Translations under genes and position numbers: made by a program
The notes under the pieces: model-generated
Told to the model about the DNA's origin: nothing
The model's database searches: none
What the model saw: the letters and a program-made list of their open reading frames with translations, nothing else
Shown: positions 25,056 through 34,904 of the stretch, piece after piece
How the letters are laid out: each line of letters starts with the position of its first letter
Numbering within the stretch: the first letter of the stretch is position 1
Assembly: GCF_900112525.1 (NCBI RefSeq)
Contig: NZ_FOMD01000002.1
Location: 124,001 to 188,000, forward strand
Length of the DNA: 64,000 bases
Reading direction: 5' to 3'
Origin: Klenkia taihuensis
GTDB taxonomy: Bacteria; Actinomycetota; Actinomycetes; Mycobacteriales; Geodermatophilaceae

Positions 25056-26243
25056 GTGGCCCAGGACGGTCCGGGTGGTGAGAAGACAGAGAAACCGACA
25101 CCCCAGCGCCTGAAGAAGGCGCGCAAGGAAGGGCAGATCCCGCGCACCCAGGAACTGGGGACGTGGCTGGGGGCGGTGGCGGCGAGCTTCCTGCTGCCGG
25201 TGATGGTCGGCAAGTCCTTCGACGGGGCGCGGGCGCTGTTCCTGCAGATCGGCCAGGTGGCCGAGCGGCCCGACCTCGAGGCGGTCAACCGGCTGCTCGG
25301 GCAGGCGCTGACCACCTTCCTCATGGCGGTGCTGCCGCTGGCGGCCGGGATCATGGTGGTCGGGGTGCTGTCCTCGGCCGCGCAGGGCGGGGTCGTCTTC
25401 GCCAGCAAGCCGATCAAGCCCACCTTCTCCAAGATCAACCCGTTCCCCGGGCTGAAGCGGATGTTCGGCGGGCACGGCCTGTGGGAGACGGCGAAGGCGC
25501 TGATCAAGACGGTGGCCATCGGCGTGGCCATCCTGCTGACCGTCGACGACGTGCAGAGCCTGGTGGCGTCGTCGGGGTCGATGCCGCTGGGCACCGTCGC
25601 CTCGGTGTTCACCGACTCGGCGCTGATGATGATCCGGGTGGCCGCGTTGACCGGCCTGGTGCTCGCGGTCGCGGACTACATGGTGGTGCGGATGCAGACC
25701 ATGAAGAAGCTCAAGATGAGCCTCTACGAGATCAAGCAGGAGCACAAGCAGCAGGAAGGTGACCCGCACGTGAAGGGCCACCGCCGCGCGGTCATGCTGG
25801 CCCAGGCCCGCAACCGGATGATGACCGACGTGACCACGGCCGACGTGCTGCTCACCAACCCCACCCACGTGGCCGTCGCGCTGAAGTACTCCCCCGCCTT
25901 CGGTGCACCGCGGGTGGTGGCCAAGGGCTCGGGCGAGGTGGCCCGCCGGCTGCGCGAGCTGGCCGCCGAGCACGGCGTCCCCCAGGTGCGCGACATCCCG
26001 CTCGCCCGCGCCCTGCACGGCAGCTGCGACCTGGGCCAGGAGGTCCCCCCGCAGCTGTTCACCGCCGTCGCGCGGGTGCTGGCCTTCGTCATGCAGCTGG
26101 GCACCCGCGGCATCCGGGGCGGGGTGCACCAGCCCGGCTTCAGCCCGCCGGACACGACCGGGCTGCCGGTCGCCGGCCGCCGCCGCGTCACCCCCGTCGC
26201 CGGTGGCGGCACCGGTGCGGTGGACGGCGTCTCCGCGGCCTGA
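25056..26243 (+). CDS. flhB: Flagellar export switch protein FlhB
   Basis: A 395-residue protein. It opens with the family motif EKTEKPTPQRLKKARKEGQI, followed by four membrane segments. The self-cleaving cytoplasmic domain carries NPTH at residues 268-271 (LLTNPTHVAVALKY), then RVVAKGSGEVARRLRELAAE. It interacts with FliK to change export from hook to filament substrates. The last 45 residues are Pro/Gly/Arg-rich and beyond the normal domain. It closes the fliM operon; GTG start. Confidence 0.96.
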   Translation: MAQDGPGGEKTEKPTPQRLKKARKEGQIPRTQELGTWLGAVAASFLLPVMVGKSFDGARALFLQIGQVAERPDLEAVNRLLGQALTTFLMAVLPLAAGIMVVGVLSSAAQGGVVFASKPIKPTFSKINPFPGLKRMFGGHGLWETAKALIKTVAIGVAILLTVDDVQSLVASSGSMPLGTVASVFTDSALMMIRVAALTGLVLAVADYMVVRMQTMKKLKMSLYEIKQEHKQQEGDPHVKGHRRAVMLAQARNRMMTDVTTADVLLTNPTHVAVALKYSPAFGAPRVVAKGSGEVARRLRELAAEHGVPQVRDIPLARALHGSCDLGQEVPPQLFTAVARVLAFVMQLGTRGIRGGVHQPGFSPPDTTGLPVAGRRRVTPVAGGGTGAVDGVSAA

Positions 26244-26263
26244 CCCCGGGCGTGACGGGGCGG

Positions 26264-26291
26264 TCACGGCCCCCTGCGCGGCTGCCGATGT
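26264..26291 (+). promoter_or_regulatory. SigD/FliA-like promoter of flhA
   Basis: TCAC, 16 bases, GCCGATGT, ending eight bases before the flhA GTG. No ribosome site fits in the gap, so a leaderless transcript is expected, as for fliM. Confidence 0.6.
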
Positions 26292-26299
26292 AGACCTGC

Positions 26300-28333
26300 G
26301 TGAAGTGGACGACGGCAGCCGTGCCCATCGGCGTGGTGGCGATCGTCCTCATGCTCGTGGTGCCGATGCCCGCGATGCTGCTGGACCTGCTCATCGGGCT
26401 GAACATCGCCGCGTCGCTGCTGATCCTGCTGGTCGCGATGTCGATCAAGCGGCCGCTGGACTTCGCCGTCTTCCCCTCGGCCATCCTCATCGCCACCCTG
26501 CTGCGGCTGGCGCTCAACGTCTCCTCGACGCGCCTGGTGCTGTCCGACGGCTACGCCGGGGCGGTCATCGAGGCCTTCGGCCACTTCGTCATCGGCGGCT
26601 CGCTGGTGGTCGGCCTGGTGGTCTTCCTGATCCTGGTCGTCATCCAGTTCGTGGTGATCACCAAGGGTGCCGAGCGCGTCGCCGAGGTCGGCGCGCGCTT
26701 CACCCTGGACGCGATGCCCGGCAAGCAGATGGCCATCGACGCCGACCTGAACGCCGGCCTGATCACCGAGGCGCAGGCCCGCAAGCGCCGCGCCGAGGTC
26801 ACCGCCGAGGCCGACTTCTACGGCTCGATGGACGGTGCCAGCAAGTTCGTCAAGGGCGACGCCATCGCCGCCATCATCATCGTGCTGGTCAACCTCATCG
26901 GTGGGCTGACCATCGGCATGGTGCAGAACGGCATGGACGCCGGCACCGCGGTGAGCACCTACTCGCTGCTGGCGGTCGGCGACGGCCTGGTCTCGATGGT
27001 CCCGGCGCTGCTGCTCTCGACCGCGACCGGCATCGTGGTCACCCGCTCGGCCGCCGACGGCGAGCTCGGCGAGGACCTGCTCGGCCAGCTCGGCCGCACC
27101 AAGCAGCCGCTGCGCATCGCCGGTGCCGGCCTCCTCGCCCTGGGCCTCATCCCGGGCCTGCCCAAGCTGCCCTTCCTGCTCACCGGCGCGGTCATGTTGT
27201 TCCTGGCCACCCGGGTCAAGGACACCGTCCCCGAGGACGAGGACGCCGCCGCCCCGGCCGCCGACGAGCCCTCCCCGGACTCCCCCGAGGCCATCGCCGA
27301 GAAGATGCGCGTCGACCCGCTGGAGCTCGAGGTCGCCTTCGACCTCGTCGAGCTGGTCGACACCGCGCGCGGCGGGGACCTGCTGGACCGGGTCAAGGCG
27401 CTGCGCCGCAAGGTCGCCATGGACACCGGCCTGGTCATCCCGCTGGTGCGCACCCGCGACAACCTGGACCTGCCCGCCTCCCAGTACGTGGTGTGGCTCA
27501 ACGGCGTCCCGGTCGCCAAGGGGACGTCGCCGGCGGGCACCGTGCTGGCCATCGGCGACTCGCTGGAGGGCCTGCCCGGCAAGCCCACCCGCGAGCCGGT
27601 GTTCGGCCTGGCCGCCAAGTGGGTGCCCGCCGAGCTGCAGCGCCAGGCCGAGATGGCCGGCGCGACCGTCGTCGACCGGTCCTCGGTCATCACGACCCAC
27701 CTGGCCGAGGTCGTGCGGCAGAACGCCGCGCAGCTGCTGGGCCGCGAGGACGTGAAGCTGCTGCTGGAGATGGTTCGCCGCTCGCACCCCGTCGTCGTCG
27801 AGGAGCTGACCGGCGGCGGGCTGTCGCTGGGCCAGGTGCAGCAGGTGCTGCAGGCGCTGCTCGAGGAGGGCGTCTCGATCCGCGACCTGGTCCGGATCTT
27901 CGAGGCGCTGTCCCTGCGCGCCAAGACCGCCACCGACATCGACAGCCTGGTCGAGGCGGCGCGCGCGGCGCTGGGGCCGGCGATCAGCCACCCCTACGTG
28001 ACCGCGGACGAGAAGCTGTACGTGATGACCCTCGACCCCGGCCTGGAGCAGCGGCTGCTGTCCGCGGTCCGGCAGGGCGAGCAGGGTGCCGTGCTGGCCC
28101 TGGACGCCGGCATGGTCGACGCCCTGGCCCGCGGGGCCAGCGACCTGCTGGACGACGCCGAGAAGCTCGGGATCACCGCGCTGCTGGTCTGCTCCCCGCA
28201 GGTCCGCCCGGCGCTGTCCCGGCTGATGCGTCAGGTGGTGGCCCGCTGCACGGTCATCTCCTACGCCGAGGTCTCCCGTACGGCCCAGATCGAGACGATC
28301 GGAGTGGTGAACGGTGCCGTCGCACTTGCCTGA
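26300..28333 (+). CDS. flhA: Flagellar export gate protein FlhA
   Basis: A 677-residue protein: about eight membrane segments in residues 1-310, then a large cytoplasmic domain that forms the nonameric docking ring. The FHIPEP signature is present ([20 protein letters not shown]), followed by [20 protein letters not shown] and the [17 protein letters not shown] segment. Normal length. GTG 26300 starts directly at the first membrane helix and has no ribosome site, but a promoter -10 lies eight bases upstream. The 3' end overlaps the next gene by 20 bases. Confidence 0.96.
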   Translation: MKWTTAAVPIGVVAIVLMLVVPMPAMLLDLLIGLNIAASLLILLVAMSIKRPLDFAVFPSAILIATLLRLALNVSSTRLVLSDGYAGAVIEAFGHFVIGGSLVVGLVVFLILVVIQFVVITKGAERVAEVGARFTLDAMPGKQMAIDADLNAGLITEAQARKRRAEVTAEADFYGSMDGASKFVKGDAIAAIIIVLVNLIGGLTIGMVQNGMDAGTAVSTYSLLAVGDGLVSMVPALLLSTATGIVVTRSAADGELGEDLLGQLGRTKQPLRIAGAGLLALGLIPGLPKLPFLLTGAVMLFLATRVKDTVPEDEDAAAPAADEPSPDSPEAIAEKMRVDPLELEVAFDLVELVDTARGGDLLDRVKALRRKVAMDTGLVIPLVRTRDNLDLPASQYVVWLNGVPVAKGTSPAGTVLAIGDSLEGLPGKPTREPVFGLAAKWVPAELQRQAEMAGATVVDRSSVITTHLAEVVRQNAAQLLGREDVKLLLEMVRRSHPVVVEELTGGGLSLGQVQQVLQALLEEGVSIRDLVRIFEALSLRAKTATDIDSLVEAARAALGPAISHPYVTADEKLYVMTLDPGLEQRLLSAVRQGEQGAVLALDAGMVDALARGASDLLDDAEKLGITALLVCSPQVRPALSRLMRQVVARCTVISYAEVSRTAQIETIGVVNGAVALA

Positions 28334-31300
28334 GCCGCCGTCCGGGGCGACCCGGGACGAGGCCATCGCCGCCGCGCGCGAGGAGTACGGCTCCGACGTG
28401 CGGATCCGCGGCGTGCGCCGCATCCGCACCGGGGGCGTCGCCGGCTTCTTCAGCCAGGAGCGCTACGTCGCCGACGTCGTGCTCCCCGCGGGGACCGCGG
28501 CCACGCCCGCGGCGTCGGCCCCCCAGGCCGCCGCGAAGCCGACGGCGAAGGCCGCCCCGGCCGCGAAGGCCGCGAAGGCCGCGAAGGCCGCGAAGGCCGC
28601 GAAGGCGGCCAAGCCCGCGAAGCCCGCCAAGGCGTCCGGGCCGCAGGTCGCCCCGGCCCGCGCCGCGACGCCGGTCGTGGTCGCCGAGGTGCCCGCCGCC
28701 GGGCTCTCCCAGGCCGACGTGATGGCCCGCTGGCCCTCCGCCGGGCTGTCGGTGGACGACCTGCTCGAGGTCGCCCTGCAGGTCCGCGACGCCCAGCGCA
28801 GCGCCGACGACACCCCGACCGGCGCCATCCCCGCCGTCGACCCCGTCGACGAGCTGACCGACCTGCTGGGCTCGCCCGCCGACGCCGACGTCGACGTGTA
28901 CAGCCCGGCCTCGCTGGCGCGGTCCGCCGCGCCCGCCCCGCGCCGGGCCGCCGCGCCGCGCCCGGCCGACACCGGGTCCACCGCGGAGCCCGCGCGGACC
29001 GGGTGTCGCCCGATCGCGACCCGCCGGGAGGAGGAGCCGGCCGCGCCGGCCGCGCCGGCGTGGGAGCGCACCTCGCGCACCGCGCCCGCGGCCGAGGAGC
29101 CGGCGGCCGAGGTGGCCGACGAGCAGGCGCCCCCCTCCCCCTTCGCCGCCGCGCTGATGCGCGTGGTGACCCAGGACGACGAGGTGGAGGCCGCCGTGGC
29201 CGACGCCGAGCAGCAGGAACAGGAGCAGCGGGTGGCCGCCGAGCAGGACCAGGCGCCGGTCGCGGCCGCCACCGACCGGCCCGCCGCCGACCCCGTCGTC
29301 GACCGCGCCGCCGCCGTGCGCGCGGCGGCGCTCCGGGCCGAGGCGCAGGCCGTGGCCGCCGCCCGCGCCGACGCCGCCCGGCGCGAGGTGCTCGCCGCCG
29401 AGCTCGCCGACGCCCCCGCCCTGACCGCCGGCCCGGCCGCGGCCGGGGAGGTCGTCGCCGTCGTGGACACACCCGCCCCTGCCACCGCCACTGCGTCCCG
29501 CACGCCCGAGGAGCGCCGGGCCGCCGCCCGGGCCCGCGCCGAGGCCCGCCGTGCCGCGCGGGAGGCCCGCGCGGCCGGGGCCGCCCCCGCGGCCGAGCCG
29601 GCGCCCGCCGCCGCCCCGGCCCCCGCGGAGCCGGTCTGGGACGCCACCACCATCATCGAGCTGGCCCCCCGGCCCGGTCGCCCCGCGGCCGCGCAGCGGC
29701 CCCCGGCCCCCGCGGCCGCACCGGTGGCCACCCCGCCCGCCGCCGAGGCACCCGCTGCGGCCCCCGCGCCGGCGCCCACCAAGGTGACCTCGGCCCGGGC
29801 CGGCGCCGCCCAGCTGCGGGAGGCCGCCATCCGCGCCGCCGGCGAGCTGGCCGAGCGCGCGGCCGCCCCGGCCGGGCCGGCACCGGACCTGCTGGACGAG
29901 TTCGTCGACCCGGAGCTCGCGGCCCCGGCCGCCCCGGCCCCCGTCGCCGCAGCGGCCCCGGCCGCTGCCTCCGCCGAGCCCTCGCTGCAGGAGCGCGCTG
30001 CGCGCCTGCGGTCCGTGCTGGCCGCCGCGACCCCGGGTGCGGCACCGGTCGCCCCGGCCGAGGTCGCCGGGGAGCAGGCCCCCGCCCGCCGCAGCCTCCC
30101 GGCGGTCCCGCCGGCCGCGTCCTCGGCGGCCCGCCGCGCCGCCGAGGCCGAGGCCGAGGCCGCGCGGCTCGAGGCGGAGCGGGCCGAGGCGGAGCGGGCC
30201 GAGGCGGAGCGGGCCGCCGCCGAGGCAGCCCGGGTCGCCGCCGAGCAGGCCGAGGCCGCCCGCATCGAGGCCGGGCGGATCGAGGCCGAGGCCGCCCGCG
30301 TCCGGGCCGAGCAGGCCGCCGCCGAGGCGGCCCGGGTCGAGGCGGCCCGTGTCGAGGCGGCCCGGGTCGAGGCGGCCCGTGTCGAGGCGGCCCGTGTCGA
30401 GGCGGCCCGTGCCGAGGCCGAGCGCCTCGCCGCCGAGCGGGCCGAGGCCGCCCGGCTCGAGGCCGAGCGGGCCGCCGCCGAGGAGGCCCGGGTCGCTGCC
30501 GAGCTGGCCGAGCGCGTCCGGGCCGAGCAGGCCGCGGCCGAGGCCGCCCGCGTCGAGGCCGAGCGCGCCGCCGCCGAGCTGGCCGAGGCCGCCCGCGTGG
30601 AGGCCGAGCGCATCGCGGCGGTCCGGGCCGCGGAGGAGCGGGACGAGGCCGCCCGGGTGGCCGCTGAGCAGCGGGCCGCCGAGGAGGCCGCGCGCGCGGC
30701 CGAGCAGGCCGAGGCGGAGCGGGCCAAGGCGCGCCAGGCGCTGGCCGCCCGCACCGCCCAGGAGGTCGAGGACGCCGCCGGTCGCCGGCGCACCCGCGCC
30801 GAGCGCCGCGCCGCGGCCGAGCTCGCCCGCGCCGGGGTGGTCGTCCCGGCCCCCGGGCGCACGCCCGCCCCTGCCGCCGCCGAGGTGGCCGAGGTGCCCG
30901 AGGTCGACCCGCTGTGGGGCACGCCCGTGCGTCGTCCGGCAGAGGTCGCCGAGGTCACCGCGGTGGTGGAGGCCGACGGCGGCCGGCACCGCGGGGTGCC
31001 CGCGGCCGAGGTCCCGCCCCCGCTCGCGGTGGCCGAGCCGGTCGAGGGCGAGCTCGTCGACGTCCCGCCGCCGGGCTTCCCGGCCGGCTCGCGGTACGAC
31101 GAGGTCCTCTTCGGCGGCACGCGGTCCACGCCCCGCGCTGCGCAGGCCGACCCGCTGGAGGCACTGCGCGCCGCCGCGCTGGCCGGCGGGTCGGTCTCCC
31201 CGCGCCGCCGCCGCGCCGACAGCGCCGGCCGGCACCGCACGGCCCCCACCCAGGTCGACATGCCCGCGGTGGGTGCGGCGCGGCTGACCGCGCTGGAGGA

Positions 31301-32372
31301 CCCGTCGGAGGCGACGTCGGGCTTCCTCGACGTGCTGCAGGCCGTGGCCGACAGCGACTTCGCGGCCCCCGTGCCCGCCGAGGCACCCGAGGTCCCCGAG
31401 CTGCTGGTGCAGGAGATGGCGCACGAGATGGCCGCCGGCATGGCCGAGGAGCTCGCCCGCACGGCGACCGACCTGCCGATGACCGCCGACGCCACCACCG
31501 TGCTCCCGGGCCTGGCCGCGGTCGTGCCGGCGTCGGTGCCCCGGGTGCGCGGCCACCGGCCGCCCGTCCCGGCACCCTCGGGCCGGTCGCGCTCCCTGCC
31601 GCCGCACCCCTCCACGCGGATGCGCGGCACCCGCGGCGACGACGGCGACCGCTGGGCCACCATCACCCACCTGGTCCCCGTCACCGACGACGCCTCCCCC
31701 GCCGACAGCGGCGTGGCCGGGCTGGCCGCCCTCGGCGTCCCCGCCGCGGTGCTCGGCGCCGACTTCGCCGCCGACGCCTCGCGCCGCGGGACCTTCGCCG
31801 CGCTGGCCTCGGCCCTGGGCCGGGCGCTGCCCGCCGCCCCGGCGATGCCGTCGGAGCCCGGTGACGTGCTCGTGGTCGTCGGCCCCGGCGCCGAGGCCCT
31901 GACCGCCGCGCGGGCGCTGGCCGTCGCGCTGCGGCTGGACCCGGCCCGGGTGCAGTGGTGCACCCGCGGCGCGCTGGCCGGCCTGGTGCCCGCCGACGTG
32001 CAGGTGGCCGGTGCCACCGCGGCCGCCGACCGCCGCGCGCAGGCCGCCGCCGCCGACGTCCCGACCGTCGTCGCCGTCGACGTCCCGCTGGGCGACGCCG
32101 GTGGCGCGTGGGCGGCGCAGATGCTGCAGGCGTGGTCGGCGACCGCGGTCTGGGGCGTGCTGGACGCCACCCGCAAGCCCGGTGCGCTGCGCACCTGGCT
32201 CGCCGGGCTGCCGCGCGTGGACGCCGTCGTCGTCACCGACACCGACACCGCGCCCGACCCGGCCACCCTGCTCGACGGCCTGCCGGTGCCGGTGGCCGTC
32301 GTCGACGGCGCCCGGGCCACCCCGCACCGGTGGGCCGCCCTGCTCTGCGAGCGGCTGGCCGGTCGGCAATGA
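28314..32372 (+). CDS. Giant FlhF-like protein with degenerate SRP-type GTPase domain and long Ala/Glu/Arg helix
   Basis: A 1352-residue protein in the flhF position after flhA. Residues about 10-60 match the FlhF N-terminal motif ([20 protein letters not shown], then [13 protein letters not shown]). Residues about 80-108 are Ala-Ala-Lys repeats. Residues about 600-840 are a charged, probably single or coiled helix built from five-residue units (EAERA, VEAAR). The C-terminal 240 residues resemble an SRP-GTPase NG fold: VLVVVG at the P-loop strand, [20 protein letters not shown], then DAVVVT and [10 protein letters not shown]. The nucleotide motifs are lost, however: GPGAEALTA replaces GxxGxGKTT (1190-1198) and TDTDT replaces TKLDE (1308-1312). 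FlhF sets flagellar number and place; this one probably cannot use GTP. No flhG follows. GTG or ATG alternatives do not change the picture. Confidence 0.8.
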   Translation: MPSHLPEPPSGATRDEAIAAAREEYGSDVRIRGVRRIRTGGVAGFFSQERYVADVVLPAGTAATPAASAPQAAAKPTAKAAPAAKAAKAAKAAKAAKAAKPAKPAKASGPQVAPARAATPVVVAEVPAAGLSQADVMARWPSAGLSVDDLLEVALQVRDAQRSADDTPTGAIPAVDPVDELTDLLGSPADADVDVYSPASLARSAAPAPRRAAAPRPADTGSTAEPARTGCRPIATRREEEPAAPAAPAWERTSRTAPAAEEPAAEVADEQAPPSPFAAALMRVVTQDDEVEAAVADAEQQEQEQRVAAEQDQAPVAAATDRPAADPVVDRAAAVRAAALRAEAQAVAAARADAARREVLAAELADAPALTAGPAAAGEVVAVVDTPAPATATASRTPEERRAAARARAEARRAAREARAAGAAPAAEPAPAAAPAPAEPVWDATTIIELAPRPGRPAAAQRPPAPAAAPVATPPAAEAPAAAPAPAPTKVTSARAGAAQLREAAIRAAGELAERAAAPAGPAPDLLDEFVDPELAAPAAPAPVAAAAPAAASAEPSLQERAARLRSVLAAATPGAAPVAPAEVAGEQAPARRSLPAVPPAASSAARRAAEAEAEAARLEAERAEAERAEAERAAAEAARVAAEQAEAARIEAGRIEAEAARVRAEQAAAEAARVEAARVEAARVEAARVEAARVEAARAEAERLAAERAEAARLEAERAAAEEARVAAELAERVRAEQAAAEAARVEAERAAAELAEAARVEAERIAAVRAAEERDEAARVAAEQRAAEEAARAAEQAEAERAKARQALAARTAQEVEDAAGRRRTRAERRAAAELARAGVVVPAPGRTPAPAAAEVAEVPEVDPLWGTPVRRPAEVAEVTAVVEADGGRHRGVPAAEVPPPLAVAEPVEGELVDVPPPGFPAGSRYDEVLFGGTRSTPRAAQADPLEALRAAALAGGSVSPRRRRADSAGRHRTAPTQVDMPAVGAARLTALEDPSEATSGFLDVLQAVADSDFAAPVPAEAPEVPELLVQEMAHEMAAGMAEELARTATDLPMTADATTVLPGLAAVVPASVPRVRGHRPPVPAPSGRSRSLPPHPSTRMRGTRGDDGDRWATITHLVPVTDDASPADSGVAGLAALGVPAAVLGADFAADASRRGTFAALASALGRALPAAPAMPSEPGDVLVVVGPGAEALTAARALAVALRLDPARVQWCTRGALAGLVPADVQVAGATAAADRRAQAAAADVPTVVAVDVPLGDAGGAWAAQMLQAWSATAVWGVLDATRKPGALRTWLAGLPRVDAVVVTDTDTAPDPATLLDGLPVPVAVVDGARATPHRWAALLCERLAGRQ
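28561..28632 (+). repeat. In-gene tandem repeat of a 9-bp unit (Ala-Ala-Lys)
   Basis: Unit GCGAAGGCC repeated five to six times with minor changes, then two AAGCCC variants. It encodes an Ala/Lys/Pro tract like histone H1 tails. Being in-frame, copy-number changes would not break the gene. Confidence 0.85.
30171..30417 (+). repeat. In-gene tandem repeats of 15-bp units (EAERA and VEAAR)
   Basis: Two blocks: three copies of GAGGCGGAGCGGGCC near 30171-30215, and six to seven copies of GTCGAGGCGGCCCGK near 30323-30417. Each unit is five codons with Glu and Arg spaced for intrahelical salt bridges, so the helix can lengthen in frame. Confidence 0.85.
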
Positions 32373-32611
32373 GCCCGCTGCGCTGGGACGTCCTCGGCGC
32401 AGCGGCGCTCTTCGCCGTCCCGGTCCTGCTGCTGGGCGCGCTGGGCACGCTGGACACCGACGTCGTGGTGGCGCGGCTGCCCTGGTGCCTGCTGGCCGGC
32501 TGGGTCGTCAGCTCCCTGCTGCGTGCGGTGTTCCCGGCCCCCAAGCCGGAGCCGAAGGGACGCCGGCGCCCGCACCCGGCGGTCGAGGCCGCCGAACCCG
32601 CCGACGCCTGA
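32369..32611 (+). CDS. Small two-helix membrane protein of unknown function
   Basis: An 80-residue protein whose ATG overlaps the stop of the FlhF-like gene (ATGA), so it is translated with it. Two hydrophobic segments (about 7-27, [19 protein letters not shown], and 37-55, [19 protein letters not shown]) are followed by a Pro/Lys/Arg-rich tail. Not recognised. The tight coupling to the FlhF-like gene suggests a membrane partner for it, but this is inference from position. It ends convergent to the phoH-like gene. Confidence 0.75.
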   Translation: MSPLRWDVLGAAALFAVPVLLLGALGTLDTDVVVARLPWCLLAGWVVSSLLRAVFPAPKPEPKGRRRPHPAVEAAEPADA

Positions 32612-32635
32612 CGCGGCGGCGGGTCCGGGCGGACC

Positions 32636-33931
32636 TCAGAGCGGGATGTCCTCCAGCATCTCGGTGACCAGCGCGGCGATCGGCGAGCGCTCCGAGCGGG
32701 TCAGCGTGACGTGCGCGAACAGCGGGTGGCCCTTGAGCGCCTCGATGACCGCGGTGACGCCGTCGTGCCGGCCGACCCGCAGGTTGTCCCGCTGCGCGAC
32801 GTCGTGGGTGAGCACCACCCGCGAGTTGGTGCCCAGCCGCGACAGCACCGTCAGCAGGACGCCGCGCTCCAGCGACTGCGCCTCGTCGACGATCACGAAC
32901 GAGTCGTGCAGCGACCGGCCGCGGATGTGGGTGAGCGGCAGCACCTCGACCAGGTCGCGCGCGAGCACCTCGGTCAGGACGTCACCGCTGACCAGCGCGC
33001 CGAGGGTGTCGAAGACCGCCTGCGCCCAGGGCGCCATCTTCTCGCCCTCGGACCCGGGCAGGTAGCCCAGCTCCTGGCCACCCACGGCGTACAGCGGCCG
33101 GAAGATGACCACCTTCTTGTGCGCCCGCCGCTCCATCACCGACTCCAGGCCCGCGCACAGCGCCAGCGCCGACTTGCCGGTCCCGGCCCGCCCGCCCATC
33201 GACACGATGCCGACCTCGGGGTCCAGCAGCAGGTCCAGCGCGATCCGCTGCTCGGCGGAGCGGCCGTGCAGGCCGAACGCCTCGCGGTCGCCGCGCACCA
33301 GCTTGACGTGCTTGTCGGCGGTCACCCGGCCCAGCGCCGAACCCCGGGAGGACAGCAGCACCAGCCCGGTGTGCGTGGGCAGCTCGGCCGCGGCGGGCAG
33401 GAACGCCGTCCCGGCCTCGTAGAGCCCGGCGATCTCCTCCTCGGACAGCGACAGCTCGGCCATCCCGGTCCAGCCCTGGTCGACCGCACCCAGCGCGCGG
33501 TACTCGTCGGTCTCCAGGCCCACCGCCGCGGCCTTGACCCGCAGCGGCACGTCCTTGGTGACCAGGCAGACGTCGCGGCCCTCGGCCCGCAGGTTCAGCG
33601 CGACGACCATGATGCGGCTGTCGTTGCTGTCGTTGCGGAAGCCGGCCGGCAGCACCGAGGCGTCGGAGTGGTTCAGCTCCACGTGCAGCGTGCCGCCCGC
33701 GTCGCCGACCGGCACCGGGGCGTCGAGCCGGCCGTGCTGCACGCGCAGGTCGTCGAGCATGCGCAGGGTCTGGCGGGCGAACCACCCGAGCTCGGGGTGG
33801 TGCCGCTTCTCCTCCAGCTCCCCGATGACGACCAGGGGCAGGACGACGTCGTGCGCGCCGAAGCGGGCCAGGGCACCCGGGTCGGACAGCAGGACGGAGG
33901 TGTCGAGGACGTAGGTGCGGCGGCTGCTCAC
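32636..33931 (-). CDS. phoH: PIN-PhoH family protein (putative RNase-helicase)
   Basis: A 431-residue fusion common in actinobacteria. The N-terminal PIN domain (about 5-140) starts [19 protein letters not shown] and keeps acidic residues in [15 protein letters not shown]. The C-terminal PhoH ATPase domain (about 185-431) has Walker [17 protein letters not shown] and a DEAQSLERG Walker B. Members of this family (PhoH2) are reported to unwind and cut RNA. The GTG at 33931 is chosen because the PIN domain starts right there; the frame is open to 34252, but the extension has no domain. Downstream it is convergent with the flagellar block. Confidence 0.88.
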   Translation of the reverse strand: MSSRRTYVLDTSVLLSDPGALARFGAHDVVLPLVVIGELEEKRHHPELGWFARQTLRMLDDLRVQHGRLDAPVPVGDAGGTLHVELNHSDASVLPAGFRNDSNDSRIMVVALNLRAEGRDVCLVTKDVPLRVKAAAVGLETDEYRALGAVDQGWTGMAELSLSEEEIAGLYEAGTAFLPAAAELPTHTGLVLLSSRGSALGRVTADKHVKLVRGDREAFGLHGRSAEQRIALDLLLDPEVGIVSMGGRAGTGKSALALCAGLESVMERRAHKKVVIFRPLYAVGGQELGYLPGSEGEKMAPWAQAVFDTLGALVSGDVLTEVLARDLVEVLPLTHIRGRSLHDSFVIVDEAQSLERGVLLTVLSRLGTNSRVVLTHDVAQRDNLRVGRHDGVTAVIEALKGHPLFAHVTLTRSERSPIAALVTEMLEDIPL

Positions 33932-34145
33932 GGATCGACTCCCAGGAGGCGCAGGACGCGCCACGCATCGAAGGTGACCGGGTCCCGGCTCAGGGGCCGG
34001 GAACCGGCCCCCTGGTTCGACTGCGAGCAGCGGACCAACCGGGCCTCCCGTGTCCGGGGAGGCGGGCTCCCCTGACACCGGGAACGCTACGGCCCGGAAG
34101 TGTCCGGCGCGTGACGGGACACACCACGTCACCCGGGGGAGTTGT

Positions 34146-34904
34146 TCAGCCGCTCTCCTTGCGGAACTGGGAGGTCCCGTACCAGGCGCCCAGGGCCGCG
34201 AGGACGACGGTGAACAGCAGACCCCACCCCACGTCCGGCGCTCCGAAGTCACCGGCGAACAGCGCCCGGGCGCCGTCGACGATGTGCTTGAACGGGACGA
34301 CGTCGGACACCGCCTGCAGCCACCCCGGCGCCAGCGTCATCGGCAGCAGGATCCCCGACAGCAGCAGGACCGGGAACAGCACGACGTTGAGCAGCGGGGC
34401 GAAGGCGTCCTCGCTCTTGAGCGTGAGCGCCAGCGCGTAGCTGACCGCGGCCAGCGACCCGCCGAGGACGGCGACCAGCGCGATGGTCAGCGCGACCCCG
34501 CCGACGGAGGCGTCCAGGCCGAAGGGGACGGCGACCAGCACCAGCACCACGCCCTGGACGGCGAGCACCAGCACGTCGCGCAGCACCCGGCCCAGCAGCA
34601 GCGCGGCCCGCGGTGCCGGGCTGACCCGCTGGCTCTCGATCACCCCGGCGCGGTACTCCGCGATCAGGCTGAACCCGACGAACGCGGTGCCGAACAGCCC
34701 CAGCTGCACGAGGATCCCGGGCACGAACACCTGGTAGGCGTTGGCCCCGCCCAGCTGGCCGGCGATCGGCTCCAGCAGCGGGCCGAACAGCACGATGTAG
34801 AGCACCGGCTGCATGAGGCTGATGACCAGCCAGGCCGGGTTGCGCAGCGAGGTGCGCATCGCCCGGCGGAAAATCGTCCCGGTGTCGCGGACCAGCGTGC
34901 TCAC
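34146..34904 (-). CDS. ABC-2 type transporter permease (DrrB-like)
   Basis: A 252-residue membrane protein with about six segments and the ABC-2 permease features [20 protein letters not shown], then FGPLLEPI and [20 protein letters not shown]. It is the partner of the ATPase that ends inside its first codon (GTGA overlap). The pair is of the daunorubicin-resistance DrrAB type, which exports drugs or lipids; the substrate cannot be told. Last gene of this leftward pair; 215 bases without a gene separate it from phoH, in which I see no clear signal. Confidence 0.88.
   Translation of the reverse strand: MSTLVRDTGTIFRRAMRTSLRNPAWLVISLMQPVLYIVLFGPLLEPIAGQLGGANAYQVFVPGILVQLGLFGTAFVGFSLIAEYRAGVIESQRVSPAPRAALLLGRVLRDVLVLAVQGVVLVLVAVPFGLDASVGGVALTIALVAVLGGSLAAVSYALALTLKSEDAFAPLLNVVLFPVLLLSGILLPMTLAPGWLQAVSDVVPFKHIVDGARALFAGDFGAPDVGWGLLFTVVLAALGAWYGTSQFRKESG

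Noticed and set aside
28540-28640. Short tandem repeats considered as a CRISPR-like or regulatory array
   Set aside because: Unit length is 9 bases with no spacers, is in frame and encodes an Ala/Lys tract.
28254-32575. Two minus-strand reading frames of about 1370 codons opposite the FlhF-like gene
   Set aside because: They arise because GC-rich repeats leave all frames open; composition is Gly/Arg/Ser-like shadow sequence, there is no start signal, and the plus frame alone shows family motifs.
33932-34252. N-terminal extension of the PIN-PhoH gene by 107 codons
   Set aside because: The extension is Pro/Arg/Ser-rich without domain, and the PIN domain starts at the GTG at 33931, which has a GGGAG-type site upstream.
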